From the NCBI GenBank assembly GCA_949316235.1, contig OX438741.1, forward strand, positions 23,216,324-23,280,323: a stretch of DNA of 64,000 nt, read 5' to 3'. A program made the translations under genes and the position numbers. Of the stretch, positions 52,448 to 61,741 are shown piece by piece. This stretch comes from Oegoconia quadripuncta (Eukaryota; Arthropoda; Insecta; Lepidoptera; Autostichidae). Under the pieces are notes generated by a model. That model was given only the letters and a program-made list of their open reading frames with translations. It was not told the DNA's origin and did not search any database. Numbering within the stretch: the stretch's first letter is position 1; every line of letters starts with the position of its first letter.

Positions 52448-52869
52448 GTACTTAGAGTTGTAAAGGATTGGAAAACTTCGCAAGGCGCTTTGAACGAATT
52501 ACTTTATAGAGTCTTTCTAAGAAGCTCAATTGTTGTGCAGTCACTTGGAATAATCCAAATTAACTCTCCTTTCATGGAGGATCTTACAAATCTCTTTTTA
52601 ACCGATTTTAAAAAGGTTATCAATTCGGCCGTCGTCCATAAGTTTTATTATAAACGGGTAACTCCGACATTTGGTGGTAGATTCACGTGATTCTTTTTGT
52701 AAATGTAAGGGAATGCCCCCAAATTGATTCTGTAGCTTTTTGGAATTATGGTAAACGGCAGAATCGCAATGCATATGTATTTATACATATAAGGTCTAAC
52801 AAAATTAACCCGACAAACGTTGCAGAGTGTATGTGTAGGATGACCTATTACGAAAAAAATAAAAAATAA
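52448..52869 (+). pseudogene. unidentified ORF with one frame break (possible endogenous virus or mobile-element gene)
   Basis: Frame 1 runs from about 52448 to 52690. It includes LLYRVFLRSSIVVQSLGIIQ and ends HKFYYKRVTPTFGGRF. Frame 2 takes over at 52687 (VRECPQIDSVAFWNYGKRQN, then FIHIRSNKINPTN) and stops at 52869. The two overlap by 4 nt with a -1 shift, so this looks like one coding region with a break. It has no introns and a poly(A)-like AATAAAAAATAAAA follows at once. I do not recognise the family. The terminal sequence RSNKINPTN recurs, inverted, at 53283-53345. Confidence 0.4.
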
Positions 52870-52893
52870 AACATTAAAGTTAACAGATTTTAT

Positions 52894-53121
52894 TCAGAAA
52901 ATAAAATTTAGAAATGTAAATTTTGTGAGTTGGACATTAATGGCCTCGCGCTCTAAGTACTTTGCCACAACACATAAACACGTGCCGCGGTATCTTTGAA
53001 GACGCCGAAAGGCGACCACTCGCCGCTTGCCGCCGGCGGCGTGGCGCTTGCCCCGGCGCCGCCGCGACTTGCTGTGATTGGTCGCGCCCTGTGCCCTGCC
53101 ACCCCCTTTGACGTCTTCCAT
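52894..53121 (-). CDS. unidentified short basic ORF convergent with 52448-52869
   Basis: From ATG 53121 it encodes 75 residues, strongly basic at the start (KSRRRRGKRHAAGGKRRVVA), then RLQRYRGTCLCVVAKYLERE. Its GC content is much higher than its surroundings. Its stop is 25 nt from the stop of the opposing ORF. This tail-to-tail packing is unusual for an insect intron but normal for large DNA viruses. Function unknown. The basic segment suggests nucleic-acid binding (inference). Confidence 0.35.
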   Translation of the reverse strand: MEDVKGGGRAQGATNHSKSRRRRGKRHAAGGKRRVVAFRRLQRYRGTCLCVVAKYLEREAINVQLTKFTFLNFIF

Positions 53122-53282
53122 ATGAATGGAACGTTGTTTGTTTTTCCTTATTGATAAAACAAGGTACAATCGAAATGAAGTAAGTATGTTAATTTGTATT
53201 TTCATTTGCACTTTTAAATTTAATTTGTTTACTCGGAAACAAAATTTTTGAAGCTAGTTTTTTTAATGAATATTATTTTATT

Positions 53283-53345
53283 GTCATGTCCGTGCAATTG
53301 CCAAAGTTTGTCGGGTTGATTTTGTTAGACCTTATATATAGTTCT
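53283..53345 (-). pseudogene. C-terminal fragment related to 52448-52869
   Basis: Minus frame: RSNKINPTNFGNCTDMTIK and a stop. The DNA 'aaggtctaacaaaat' plus 'aacccgacaaac' is shared with 52791-52819 in opposite orientation. Upstream the frame is broken by stops. Confidence 0.4.
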
Positions 53346-53599
53346 CGAAAATGAAGACTAGATGCAGTTTGGGATTATATGGAAATAGTGTAGAGAAGGT
53401 CGGTGAAATGACACATAAATATGACAATTCGAAGATTATTAGCTAGGGTGGCATACTCATATAAACTGTAGGTGCGAGAAGGGTCACCATCGCAAGAAAA
53501 TGCTCAGGGAAATTGGCAAACAAGTTAATAATTAAAACAAAAAAAAGACTACCCACTTCCAATAATGTTTTGGAGTCGATGGTCTTTCTATTTTCTTCG

Positions 53600-53970
53600 T
53601 CTTTTTTCGCGTGCGTGGAATAACTTTATCGCGGGAATGTTAATTTGTTTATCCCGCGGGAACTACTAACTTTATCGGGATAAAAACATATCCTAAGTTT
53701 TAATCTAGAATATCTAGTAAACTTCTACTTATATACCAAATTGCATCCAAATCCGTTCATCCTCCTTCCATCCTTTTCACCATGATAGAGCAACAAAGAA
53801 ACAAACTGAACTGCATTTATAATATTAGTTAGATACATTTAATTGTTTATCCCGCGGGAACTACTTACTTTATCGGGATAAATAATATCAGACTGTGTTC
53901 GACCTATATACCAAATTGCATCCAAATCCGTTCATCCGTTCTTCGCATTTATAATATAAGATAAATGTAA
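53600..53970 (+). repeat. lepidopteran interspersed repeat (Lep1-like), two partial copies in tandem
   Basis: 'tttatcccgcgggaactact' occurs at 53649 and 53848, each followed by 'tttatcgggataaa', 'ataccaaattgcatccaaat' and 'ccgttcatcc'. Confidence 0.6.
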
Positions 53971-54311
53971 TATATACCATTGTGAGCAGTTTCTATGGTA
54001 AATAAATAACTCGTATACAGTAAACTGTATCAGTATACGTTTTGAGCCCGGTGTATCTACAATCAACAAATTGCAGCTTGTTTAGATAAACAAAAGAAAA
54101 TTATGTGCTTACTGATAGATAAATTCACTCAAATTAACTCTATACTCGTATTTCGTGCAATGGCCATGTGGTTTCTGTTAAATGCATTTCCTCCACTCCA
54201 GATTTAGGAATTCATTCCACATGTTTTCAATGTTAAAATTGACATTTCCTGGAATATGTTAGGTCAGTGATGACCTCCCAATTTGAGATGGTTATCATGA
54301 TACTACTATGT

Positions 54312-54658
54312 AAGTACGCTAGGCACCGCCTCCGTGGCTCAATGTAAACAACATTGGGTTTACGATTCGGAGGTCGCGGGTTCGATCCCCAGCGGGATAC
54401 ATGTTTAAGTACTCGGTTTGGTTGGTGGTAGGGCATTTTAAATGTCCGCCTGGCTAGCTACCACCACCTTATCTAAATCTGCCGCCAAGCAGCAATGTTA
54501 ATATCATTGTTGTGTTCGGGTTGTCAGAGATAAGACAGCCAGTCCCCCAAATGTGTTGGGGTTTCCGGTTCTGTAGGCTTCCACCGTCGACCTCATCTTC
54601 ACTTAACATCAGGTGTGATTGAGGTCAAGTAAAAACCCGTTGTGCATAAAAAAAATAA
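54312..54658 (+). mobile_element. SINE family S2, full length (plus)
   Basis: Head 'gcaccgcctccgtggctcaa', B box GGTTCGATCCCCAGCGGGAT, body 'atctgccgccaagcagcaat', tail 'acccgttgtgcataaaaaaa'. It is preceded by the end of a family B repeat (54270-54311). Confidence 0.92.
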
Positions 54659-54794
54659 GCGAAATAGAAAGAATAAAAAACAAGGTACCTAAACAAAAAT
54701 AACAGCGCATTCATTGCATTTATTTTGAACTCATTTTGCATTGAGTAGGTACCTACTGATATTATTGACCGCCGAAAAAAAGGCATCTTTTCTT

Positions 54795-55385
54795 CTATTC
54801 AAAGTCAAAGTCAAAGTCAAAGTCAAAAATGCTTTATTTTGTAGGTACACAGAGTACACTTAAAATAGTCAATTTTACATTTTTTAAGCTACTGCTTGTT
54901 CAAAATGCAATTTTCCCCTGAGAAGAACAAGCAAGAAACTCGAAGGGTTGCTCTTTTAAAATCAGGTTTTGATTTTACATAAAGGTTTTTATATTACAAA
55001 ATTATTATTTTATATTATAATATTTCATTATTAATTGTGAAATAGCCTGGTTATGCGAACGGGCTGGTTTTATCCATGATTGTTTATCATCTAAATAATC
55101 TGATATTTTGTAATATGCTTTCTTAATAAGTTTCTGTTTTACAGTATCTTTAAATTTATTGAAAGGAAGATTTTGTATATCAACAGGAACTTTATTGAAA
55201 AAGCGTATACATAACCCTTTGAATGAATTACTGACTTTGTGGAGGCGACTTATGTGACCTGCAAGTTTATCTTTATTTCTTGTATTGACATCATGTTTAT
55301 CACTATTTTTCCTAAATGATGCTATATTTTTTTTGACTTATTATTAGATTTTCAAAAATGTACTGTGATGAAAAGGTTAGAATAT
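54795..55385 (-). mobile_element. 5'-truncated Jockey-like LINE, copy 2
   Basis: Minus strand: ORF2 end SNSFKGLCIRFFNKVPVDIQ, NLPFNKFKDTVKQKLIKKAY, then LDDKQSWIKP and a stop. The 3' UTR contains 'aacccttcgagtttcttgct' and ends in four TTTGAC units (54797-54826). The DNA transposon begins just outside its 5' end. Confidence 0.85.
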
Positions 55386-55386
55386 T

Positions 55387-55464
55387 ATTAGTGGTTAAAC
55401 GAACTTACCTGAAGTGATATTTGACCATAATTGTGCAAGACGTTACATCCGAAGAGATTTATTA
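55387..55464 (+). repeat. left terminal inverted repeat
   Basis: 'attagtggttaaacgaactt' through 'gaagagatttatta'. It pairs with 61412-61489. The outer 8 bp (ATTAGTGG) may be target sequence rather than element. Confidence 0.92.
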
Positions 55465-55836
55465 GGGTGAATTGCCCAAGCAAAAAAATACACGGCAAAC
55501 CTGAGAACGGTAGTGCAATGTGCTGATTATTAATTTTATATATTTTTTCTCAACAACGTAAGTATTTCTCTACCTTGGCAAAAAAATCATTGGTATCTAC
55601 CCTCTAATATACCCAAAAAAAAAATTACAAAGTGTTATTTTATCATCACGGTGACCTGTCCTGAACCCAATTCCGCTCATAACATACCTTCTCCTGCAAA
55701 TACATTCGTAATATGGATTTAAATTGATTTTGTTATCATTAAATTATAATATATTCGATCAAATAAAACAATTTTTGTTTGTTTATCTTCTTTCTCATGG
55801 ATTTGACAGGCAGTCAACTTTTGTCTGGAAAAAAGT

Positions 55837-56271
55837 TATCATTTCAGAGGACAGTAAGTTTTAGTAGAATAGCCACATCAACATTGCGTTGTTACGCCCC
55901 TTTCACCTTTTCTCACTCCGGATCAGTCCGGCTTAAGCTCTCGGCGCGAACGCACCGGTCCCAACGTCTTGCGGTTTCCCGCCAAAAAAGTAAGTTTATC
56001 ATTTCAGTAATATGGGGACAAAAATAGTTTCATTTCGGTGGCTGTTATAACTCGTGCTAGATTTGTTTAATTTGTTTCAAAATTGTGTATTAAATTCGCA
56101 GTAAGTACTGTTTTGTTTGAGTAGTGTTCATATTTTTTAAATAATTTTTTTTCGGAGTTCAATGTAGAACTAACCTCTATTTTATCATCTCAGTGTTATC
56201 ATTTCAGTGGATTCGGTGGACTGTTATACCAATTACAGTCCACCGGAATTAAAAGTATCTCCGAAATGATA
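55837..56271. promoter_or_regulatory. left subterminal motif cluster (TATCATTTC[A/G]GTGGA)
   Basis: Copies at 55837, 55997, 56028, 56183, 56197 and, reversed, 56260. A reversed half motif is at 56239. They sit between the TIR and the transposase start. Likely transposase-binding sites, possibly also promoter elements (inference). Confidence 0.6.
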
Positions 56272-56899
56272 AAAACATAAAGTTTTAGAGATCCTGGTGT
56301 CAAATACAAAGTCATAGTTTTGTAATGTACCTACTTTTACCTAGAGTGTCGATTAGATTATTTAGGTGTATTTGTTGTGTAATATTTGTGCTTAAGATAT
56401 ATAATATATACATATATCTATGTAGTTAGTACATGTTTACTATACTTTAGATACACATTTGTTCGGCTCAACGAAAATGTGATGAGTGTGTGGGTCACCA
56501 CAGTGTAGATTATTATACCTACTAATTGTCAACAAAATAATTATTTCGAGGGTTTACCTTCAATATAAGTCACTTACCTTTATTTTTATATCATTTATTA
56601 CGAGTAAATAACAATAATAAATAATATTAGATATAATTACAAAATTTCTTAATTTTACAAGATATAACAAATAAGTTAAAGAGCATTTAAACGTTATATG
56701 AAAAAAAAAGAGATATACCTATGTGATGAGAAATTGCCTGTGAGAGTGTTTGTCTGAGTCAATGCAAGAGAGCTAGTGTGTGAGCGCGTGGTGTATCTGA
56801 AGGTATAGTATTTTATAGGATCATAGTATAGTGTGTATGAATGTATGTCTGTGGATATGAGAAAGAAGAAAATTGAAAAGCGTGTATTTTGATTTTAGG

Positions 56900-58312
56900 A
56901 TGCCGCGGCCTAAGCAACAGACTAGAGAAGAAAGGTTGGAAAAAAGGAGGTTGTATGAAAGAAGAAGAAAAGAGAGAATTAAGAGCAATGAAGTCTCACG
57001 CGAAGAGTTTTTGAGAAAAGACAGAGAAAGGTATGCCAGAAAAAAAGCAGCGGGATTAATTGTTTCAAGGCATCTAATGACCCCTAAAAAATTAAGAATC
57101 CTAAGAAGAAAAAACAAAATAAGTGCTGCTGCTTATTACCAAAGAAAAAAAAATAGAGCAGCTCCAGCTCCTATAGCGGCTCGTGCTAACCCTCTGGATG
57201 AGACAATTGGGGATCAAAGTGATGGTCCTGGACTAAGCACTTCCTGTCACAGTTCCTTCTTGCCTACTTTACGGCGCAGCTTACGATTGAACAGCAATAG
57301 TATTAGTACGAATATCCAAATCCAACGTTCTAATACTACAGAAGCTAGAAGCTTTCATCGGGTATACACAAGCAGTCCACGACAAACCCTGCTATCAACG
57401 CATCAAAATTTTGTAAATTTTGACTATAGCAATCCTGGTCCAAGCACTTCTCGTCAAGGGAATCCATCTTCGGCTCGGCGCTGCTTGCCGATGAATAGCG
57501 ATAGTACAATTGGTTCCAATATTCAACATCATATTGATGACAATGTAGTAACTGGCACTCATTGTGTACAACCAAGTGGCGTACAACGAATAACATGTCC
57601 ATCAAATCTAAGTAGTATCGAGTCAACATTATGCCCCAACAGCCCTGTTTCAGACTCGTCAATTACATCTGTAGAATTCAAGCGAGGACTTAAAGACAAA
57701 TTTCGAAAATATCAAAAAACTAAAACTAAGCTAATAACAGAATTACAAAACAAATTATTACAGGTCACTAAGGAAAAAGAAATGTTCAAAAAAAGGTGTA
57801 ACAGACTACAAAGCAATTATATGATTTTGAAGAAAAGTACCCAAAAAGGAGAAAAACCAGCAGTAGAAGTCATAAAACCTGATGGAAAAAAAAATCGAAT
57901 TCTCAGGAGGGTGGTGAAATTTTTTGAAGATGATGAAAATTCAACACTGTGTCCTGGAAAAAATGACACCATATCTAGACATGGATTAAAAAAACAAAAA
58001 AGACTATTGACAGACACACTTAAAAATTTACACTTGAAATATTTGGGATCAGGAGAACCACCGATAAGCTATTCAACATTTTCAAGAATGAAGCCTTTCT
58101 GGGTCACTCAACCAAATGTGAATGCACGAAATACATGCCTATGTGAAAAGCACGAAAATATGAAACGTTTGATTGAATCTATGAAAAGAAACCGCCTTAT
58201 CAAAGAAAATACAATATCCGACGTTTTAAGTAGCCTATGTTGTAGTAAAGATAACATCGATTGTCTGCAAAGAATATGCTCAAGTTGTAAAAATAGACAC
58301 ATTGATTATTAA
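56900..58312 (+). CDS. transposase, N-terminal part (to internal stop)
   Basis: 470 codons from ATG 56900, which follows an acceptor-like GATTTTAG, so a 5' UTR intron is possible. Residues 1-110 are extremely basic and helical (REERLEKRRLYERRRKERIK; EEFLRKDRERYARKKAAG), as in other transposon DNA-binding leaders. Residues 120-260 are Ser/Asn-rich and probably disordered. About 265-320 forms a coiled coil. About 390-470 is Cys/His-rich (CLCEKHENMKRL; CCSKDNIDC; CSSCKNRH), probably zinc-binding. It ends at TAA 58310-58312, and the same frame continues open immediately afterwards, so this is half of one protein. Confidence 0.8.
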   Translation: MPRPKQQTREERLEKRRLYERRRKERIKSNEVSREEFLRKDRERYARKKAAGLIVSRHLMTPKKLRILRRKNKISAAAYYQRKKNRAAPAPIAARANPLDETIGDQSDGPGLSTSCHSSFLPTLRRSLRLNSNSISTNIQIQRSNTTEARSFHRVYTSSPRQTLLSTHQNFVNFDYSNPGPSTSRQGNPSSARRCLPMNSDSTIGSNIQHHIDDNVVTGTHCVQPSGVQRITCPSNLSSIESTLCPNSPVSDSSITSVEFKRGLKDKFRKYQKTKTKLITELQNKLLQVTKEKEMFKKRCNRLQSNYMILKKSTQKGEKPAVEVIKPDGKKNRILRRVVKFFEDDENSTLCPGKNDTISRHGLKKQKRLLTDTLKNLHLKYLGSGEPPISYSTFSRMKPFWVTQPNVNARNTCLCEKHENMKRLIESMKRNRLIKENTISDVLSSLCCSKDNIDCLQRICSSCKNRHIDY

Positions 58313-59764
58313 GAGTTTAATAATGAAGTGAACATAGCGTATTGGGGTTGGGAGAAGAATAAAAGCATATATGTCAAAAATAATGTAGAAAAATCTGCTA
58401 TTAAAGTTGAAAAAGTAAGGCGTTGGGTGAAACCACTAGATTTAATAAAAAAATTCGAAGATAGCCTGAAACCATTCCTTAAACATTGCGTCAATAATAA
58501 AAATCAAAATCAAGCTTTCAAAACGTTAAAAGAAAATATGACTACGGAAGACTGTATTATACAAATTGATTTCAGTGAAAATTATAATGCCAAATATGGA
58601 TCCGAAATTCAATCCCTTCATTTTGGTGGTAGCAGACAACAGTTCACTTTGCATACTGTCGTAATATATTTCAAACTCGACAACGAAACTTGCAAAACTC
58701 AGTCATTTTGTACTGTAAGTACCTCTTTAAGGCATGATGCTGCTGCAGTATGGGCACACCTCATTCCTGTTTTGCAAGAAATTGAGATAACTGCTCCTCT
58801 GGTTCGTAAACTTTACGTTATTTCTGACTCACCATCTGCGCAATACAGGAATAAAAATATATTATATATAATAACTCAGTTATCCTCCTATTGTCCGATG
58901 CTGACCCACATAATTTGGAACTATTGTGAGTGTGGTCATGGAAAAAGCGCAGCAGATGGAGTGGGTGGAGTATTAAAGAGAACGCTAGATAAACAAGTCT
59001 CATATCATCATGATATTACCAATATTGAATCGCTGGTACAAAACCTACAGTGTTATGTTAAAGGTGTGAAAATTGAAACAGTTGAAGATTATCAGGTGAC
59101 AGAAAAAGATTGGCTCTTGCCCAAAGACTTAAAGACTTTTCCGGGAACTATGAAAGTTCACCAAGTTGTTTGGTCTAAAGAGTCAGGAAACCGTTTGGCA
59201 CTTCGACATCTGTCCTGTATTGAAAGAGAATGCCTAAATAAAACTATTAGGTGCCCTCACGGCAAGCATTTAGGTTTTCATGACTTCACTGGGATTCAAT
59301 CAACGAATTTTGCAAATAATACAAATATAGCACATCTGCGTCCAATTCAACTGTCAGAAAAATTAGTACTACGTCCCAAGCCATTCAATGAAAAGAATCT
59401 TTCCAAAAAATTACAAAGGAATAGTTTCATACATGAACCACACACACACTCAATCACAAACATTGAAATATCAATTATTAAGCCCTCAACATCCCATTCC
59501 TTTGATGGAATGAATAATCAAAAAGGAGAGAATGAGCAGGAATCATCGATAATACCCAAATCATTGCTCGAAAAATATGAAAACTTCAATGAATTTAGCA
59601 CTCCATCGTGTTCATTTTTTGAAAACAATGATACTGAAATTATTGAAAAGTATGAACGGACAAGAAATATTGACAGCGAAGAAGAAATCATGATTACAGC
59701 CAAGAAGAGAAAAGTAAGAAGATTATCTTCGTCTTCGTCCAGTTCTGATTTGAATATTTTTTGA
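58313..59764 (+). CDS. transposase, C-terminal catalytic part (same frame after TAA)
   Basis: It continues the frame of the preceding ORF without overlap. The first Met is at 58322, but the homologous domain probably starts upstream of the stop. It shows IQIDFSENYNAKYG, then VISDSPSAQYRNKN, then ECGHGKSAADGVGGVLKR. These acidic residues, spaced about 100 residues apart, look like the DD(E/D) triad of an RNase H-fold transposase, with a C/H pair between (inference). The C-terminus has a Cys/His segment (CIERECLNKTIRCPHGKH), then a Ser-rich acidic tail ending SSSSSSDLNIF. A poly(A) signal follows at 60224. One stop codon appears to be the only lesion. Confidence 0.8.
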   Translation, partial: EFNNEVNIAYWGWEKNKSIYVKNNVEKSAIKVEKVRRWVKPLDLIKKFEDSLKPFLKHCVNNKNQNQAFKTLKENMTTEDCIIQIDFSENYNAKYGSEIQSLHFGGSRQQFTLHTVVIYFKLDNETCKTQSFCTVSTSLRHDAAAVWAHLIPVLQEIEITAPLVRKLYVISDSPSAQYRNKNILYIITQLSSYCPMLTHIIWNYCECGHGKSAADGVGGVLKRTLDKQVSYHHDITNIESLVQNLQCYVKGVKIETVEDYQVTEKDWLLPKDLKTFPGTMKVHQVVWSKESGNRLALRHLSCIERECLNKTIRCPHGKHLGFHDFTGIQSTNFANNTNIAHLRPIQLSEKLVLRPKPFNEKNLSKKLQRNSFIHEPHTHSITNIEISIIKPSTSHSFDGMNNQKGENEQESSIIPKSLLEKYENFNEFSTPSCSFFENNDTEIIEKYERTRNIDSEEEIMITAKKRKVRRLSSSSSSSDLNIF

Positions 59765-60090
59765 TTTTTGTTATTGTATATTTAGTTTTTTAAATATTTG
59801 CTGTCATTTAATGGCATGACTTGTTTTAGGTAGGAAGTTAAACTTATTAAAGAAGACTGATGACTATAATAATTATAGTAAAGACGTGCTGTGGTGTGAT
59901 AATTAAAGAAGATTTGTTTATTAGGTACATATCTAAATTAAAAACCTATATTTATAGTCATGAAAAGAGGCTGATTAGTGAATTTGAGAAATAATTGTGT
60001 GATTTAAAGTGACATGATGAAAAATTAATCTTTAAGCTACATACTTGAACCTACTCGTAAATACGTACCCAGAAAGACTGTTTTATTGGA

Positions 60091-60150
60091 ATAACTATAA
60101 TTCGCATTAGGTATAAGAATTACTTATACATAATTGCGAATTATAGTTAT
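60091..60150. repeat. perfect hairpin, 16-bp arms, in transposon 3' region
   Basis: Arms 60091-60106 and 60135-60150, with an inner stem 'gtataag'/'cttatac'. Confidence 0.75.
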
Positions 60151-60223
60151 AGGTAGAACAAAACTTTGTTGTTTTTTGTTCTATTTAGATATGTACGTTT
60201 CTCTATTGTTGTAGTAATTTAAG

Positions 60224-60229
60224 AATAAA
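60224..60229 (+). terminator. candidate poly(A) signal of the transposase gene
   Basis: AATAAA about 460 nt after the stop, in 'aagaataaagtgatctcaat'. Confidence 0.4.
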
Positions 60230-60746
60230 GTGATCTCAATCTCAGGTTTCTGTTATGTTTCATACGTTTATGTAAAAGGATTAAAAGTACTAAGCTATTA
60301 CTACTAAGATATTTTTATAATGTTTCTTATTCATTTATTGTATTTTAAAAATATAAGAGTTGATTTAATTTTAGAAGTTTTACTGATATACCTGTAGAAA
60401 CACTATTCTCCTCTCGTTACCAATTTAACTAAATTATACCTAGCATTTTTCTCTTAGTGCAATAGGTAGACATTAGGTATTACTATTAATGGCATAACTT
60501 ACAAATGCAACCATCATATTAATCAGAAACTTTAAGCTTTCTAATCGCGATACGTTGATTCTTTTGAAAATATATCAAGTAAATTAGTATTAGTACATAA
60601 ACAAGCAAAAATATTTATTTAAGGTTACCAGCATTTACGATAAAGTTTTCCAACATTTTCACACAACAACAACCACAAAAATTACCAAAGGTTATAAAAG
60701 TAAAGAAACTATTCATTCATATCATAATAAACATTACATTACATTA

Positions 60747-60787
60747 ATATCATTCTTCGAGGTTATTGTAACCTCAAAGAATGATAT
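60747..60787. repeat. hairpin, 19-bp arms, 3-nt loop
   Basis: 'atatcattcttcgaggtta' pairs with 60769-60787 with one mismatch. It lies in the transposon's 3' non-coding region. Confidence 0.8.
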
Positions 60788-60936
60788 ATGTAATAATACT
60801 AACTGTAATATCTGTATATTAATGATGATATTAAAAAAACTGTGTACTGTCCTGTCTCAGTGTTTATCTAAAATTTGTGGAAATCAAACCTAACAAAGTA
60901 CGGAACCCTGGCTGGGGGCACGGTTGTTCTTAGCTG

Positions 60937-61157
60937 TATCATTTCGGTGGATTTATCATTTCGGTGGTAATTTTTATCATTTCGGTGGACACTTTTAATT
61001 TCAGTGGACTCTTAAAACTTTATCCTTAAATATTTATGTAAGTTTTGATAATATTTGATGTCCACTCACGCACAATGTTATAAAATAGACTAAAGTATTA
61101 TTTGTCACTAAAAATATATAGATTGCATTGAAATAAAAAAATCCCACCGAAATGATA
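60937..61157. promoter_or_regulatory. right subterminal motif cluster (TATCATTTCGGTGGA)
   Basis: Three close direct copies at 60937, 60954 and 60975, a partial copy at about 60997, and a reversed copy at 61143-61157. It mirrors the cluster at the left end. Confidence 0.65.
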
Positions 61158-61411
61158 CATAAAAATCTCTTGTTGAAATTCACCCATTATAGGTCCACGA
61201 TGTAGTTCATTTCTCAATGTACTAGGCACCGCACAATAAGTTTAAATCTAGAAAATAAAAATAATGAAATGGCTTGTCTTCCCCTTCCCTGTCGCCGCCT
61301 CTGGCCCCGCGCCTGAGTACGGCCGCCTGTCATTCATTTCAGAGATTTTTTCTATTTCGTGATATTTGGGGCACGATTTTGATAAAATTCAAACCATATG
61401 GGCAGGGTGGG

Positions 61412-61489
61412 TAATAAATCTCTTCGGATGTAACGTCTTGCACAATTATGGTCAAACATCACTTCAGGTAAGTTCGTTTAACCACTAAT
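61412..61489 (-). repeat. right terminal inverted repeat
   Basis: Reverse complement of 55387-55464 with one difference (A/G near 'gaagtgat.tttgacc'). Confidence 0.92.
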
Positions 61490-61741
61490 TGTACTACGAC
61501 GTTACATCCTCCAGATTTATTATAGGTCCACTATGTAGATGTTTAGCGATTATCACGAAATAGATTTAACAAGGGAAATACAACTGAGTAAAAATAAATT
61601 TTTATGATTGACATTTAGTATTTATTCTTGTAGTGAATTAACTGATGTTTGTTACAGAAGACTTCTATTTCTAAATAATTACTTAATCTTTTACTTATTC
61701 TATATACTAATTATAAAATAGAATAATTTTATTAAAGGCGT

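Larger units (their letters stand above)
55399..61477 (+). mobile_element. 6.1-kb TTAA-flanked DNA transposon
   Basis: 55387-55464 and 61412-61489 are inverted repeats matching at 77 of 78 positions. Within them TTAA occurs at 55395-55398 and 61478-61481. Taking TTAA as the target duplication, the element starts ACGAACTTACC and is 6079 bp. It contains one intron-poor transposase gene (56900-59764) with an in-frame stop. Clusters of a TATCATTTCGGTGGA motif lie near both ends. TTAA targets are known for piggyBac, Kolobok and Sola3. The transposase does not look like piggyBac, so a Sola- or Kolobok-like group is my tentative choice. Confidence 0.85.

Noticed and set aside
52894..53211. Upstream ADAMTS exon
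   Set aside because: It is on the right strand, but the basic sequence lacks any disintegrin or metalloprotease signature and has its own stop.
55779..56027. 82-codon ORF upstream of the transposase
   Set aside because: It overlaps the subterminal motif cluster and has no domain features. It is more likely non-coding.
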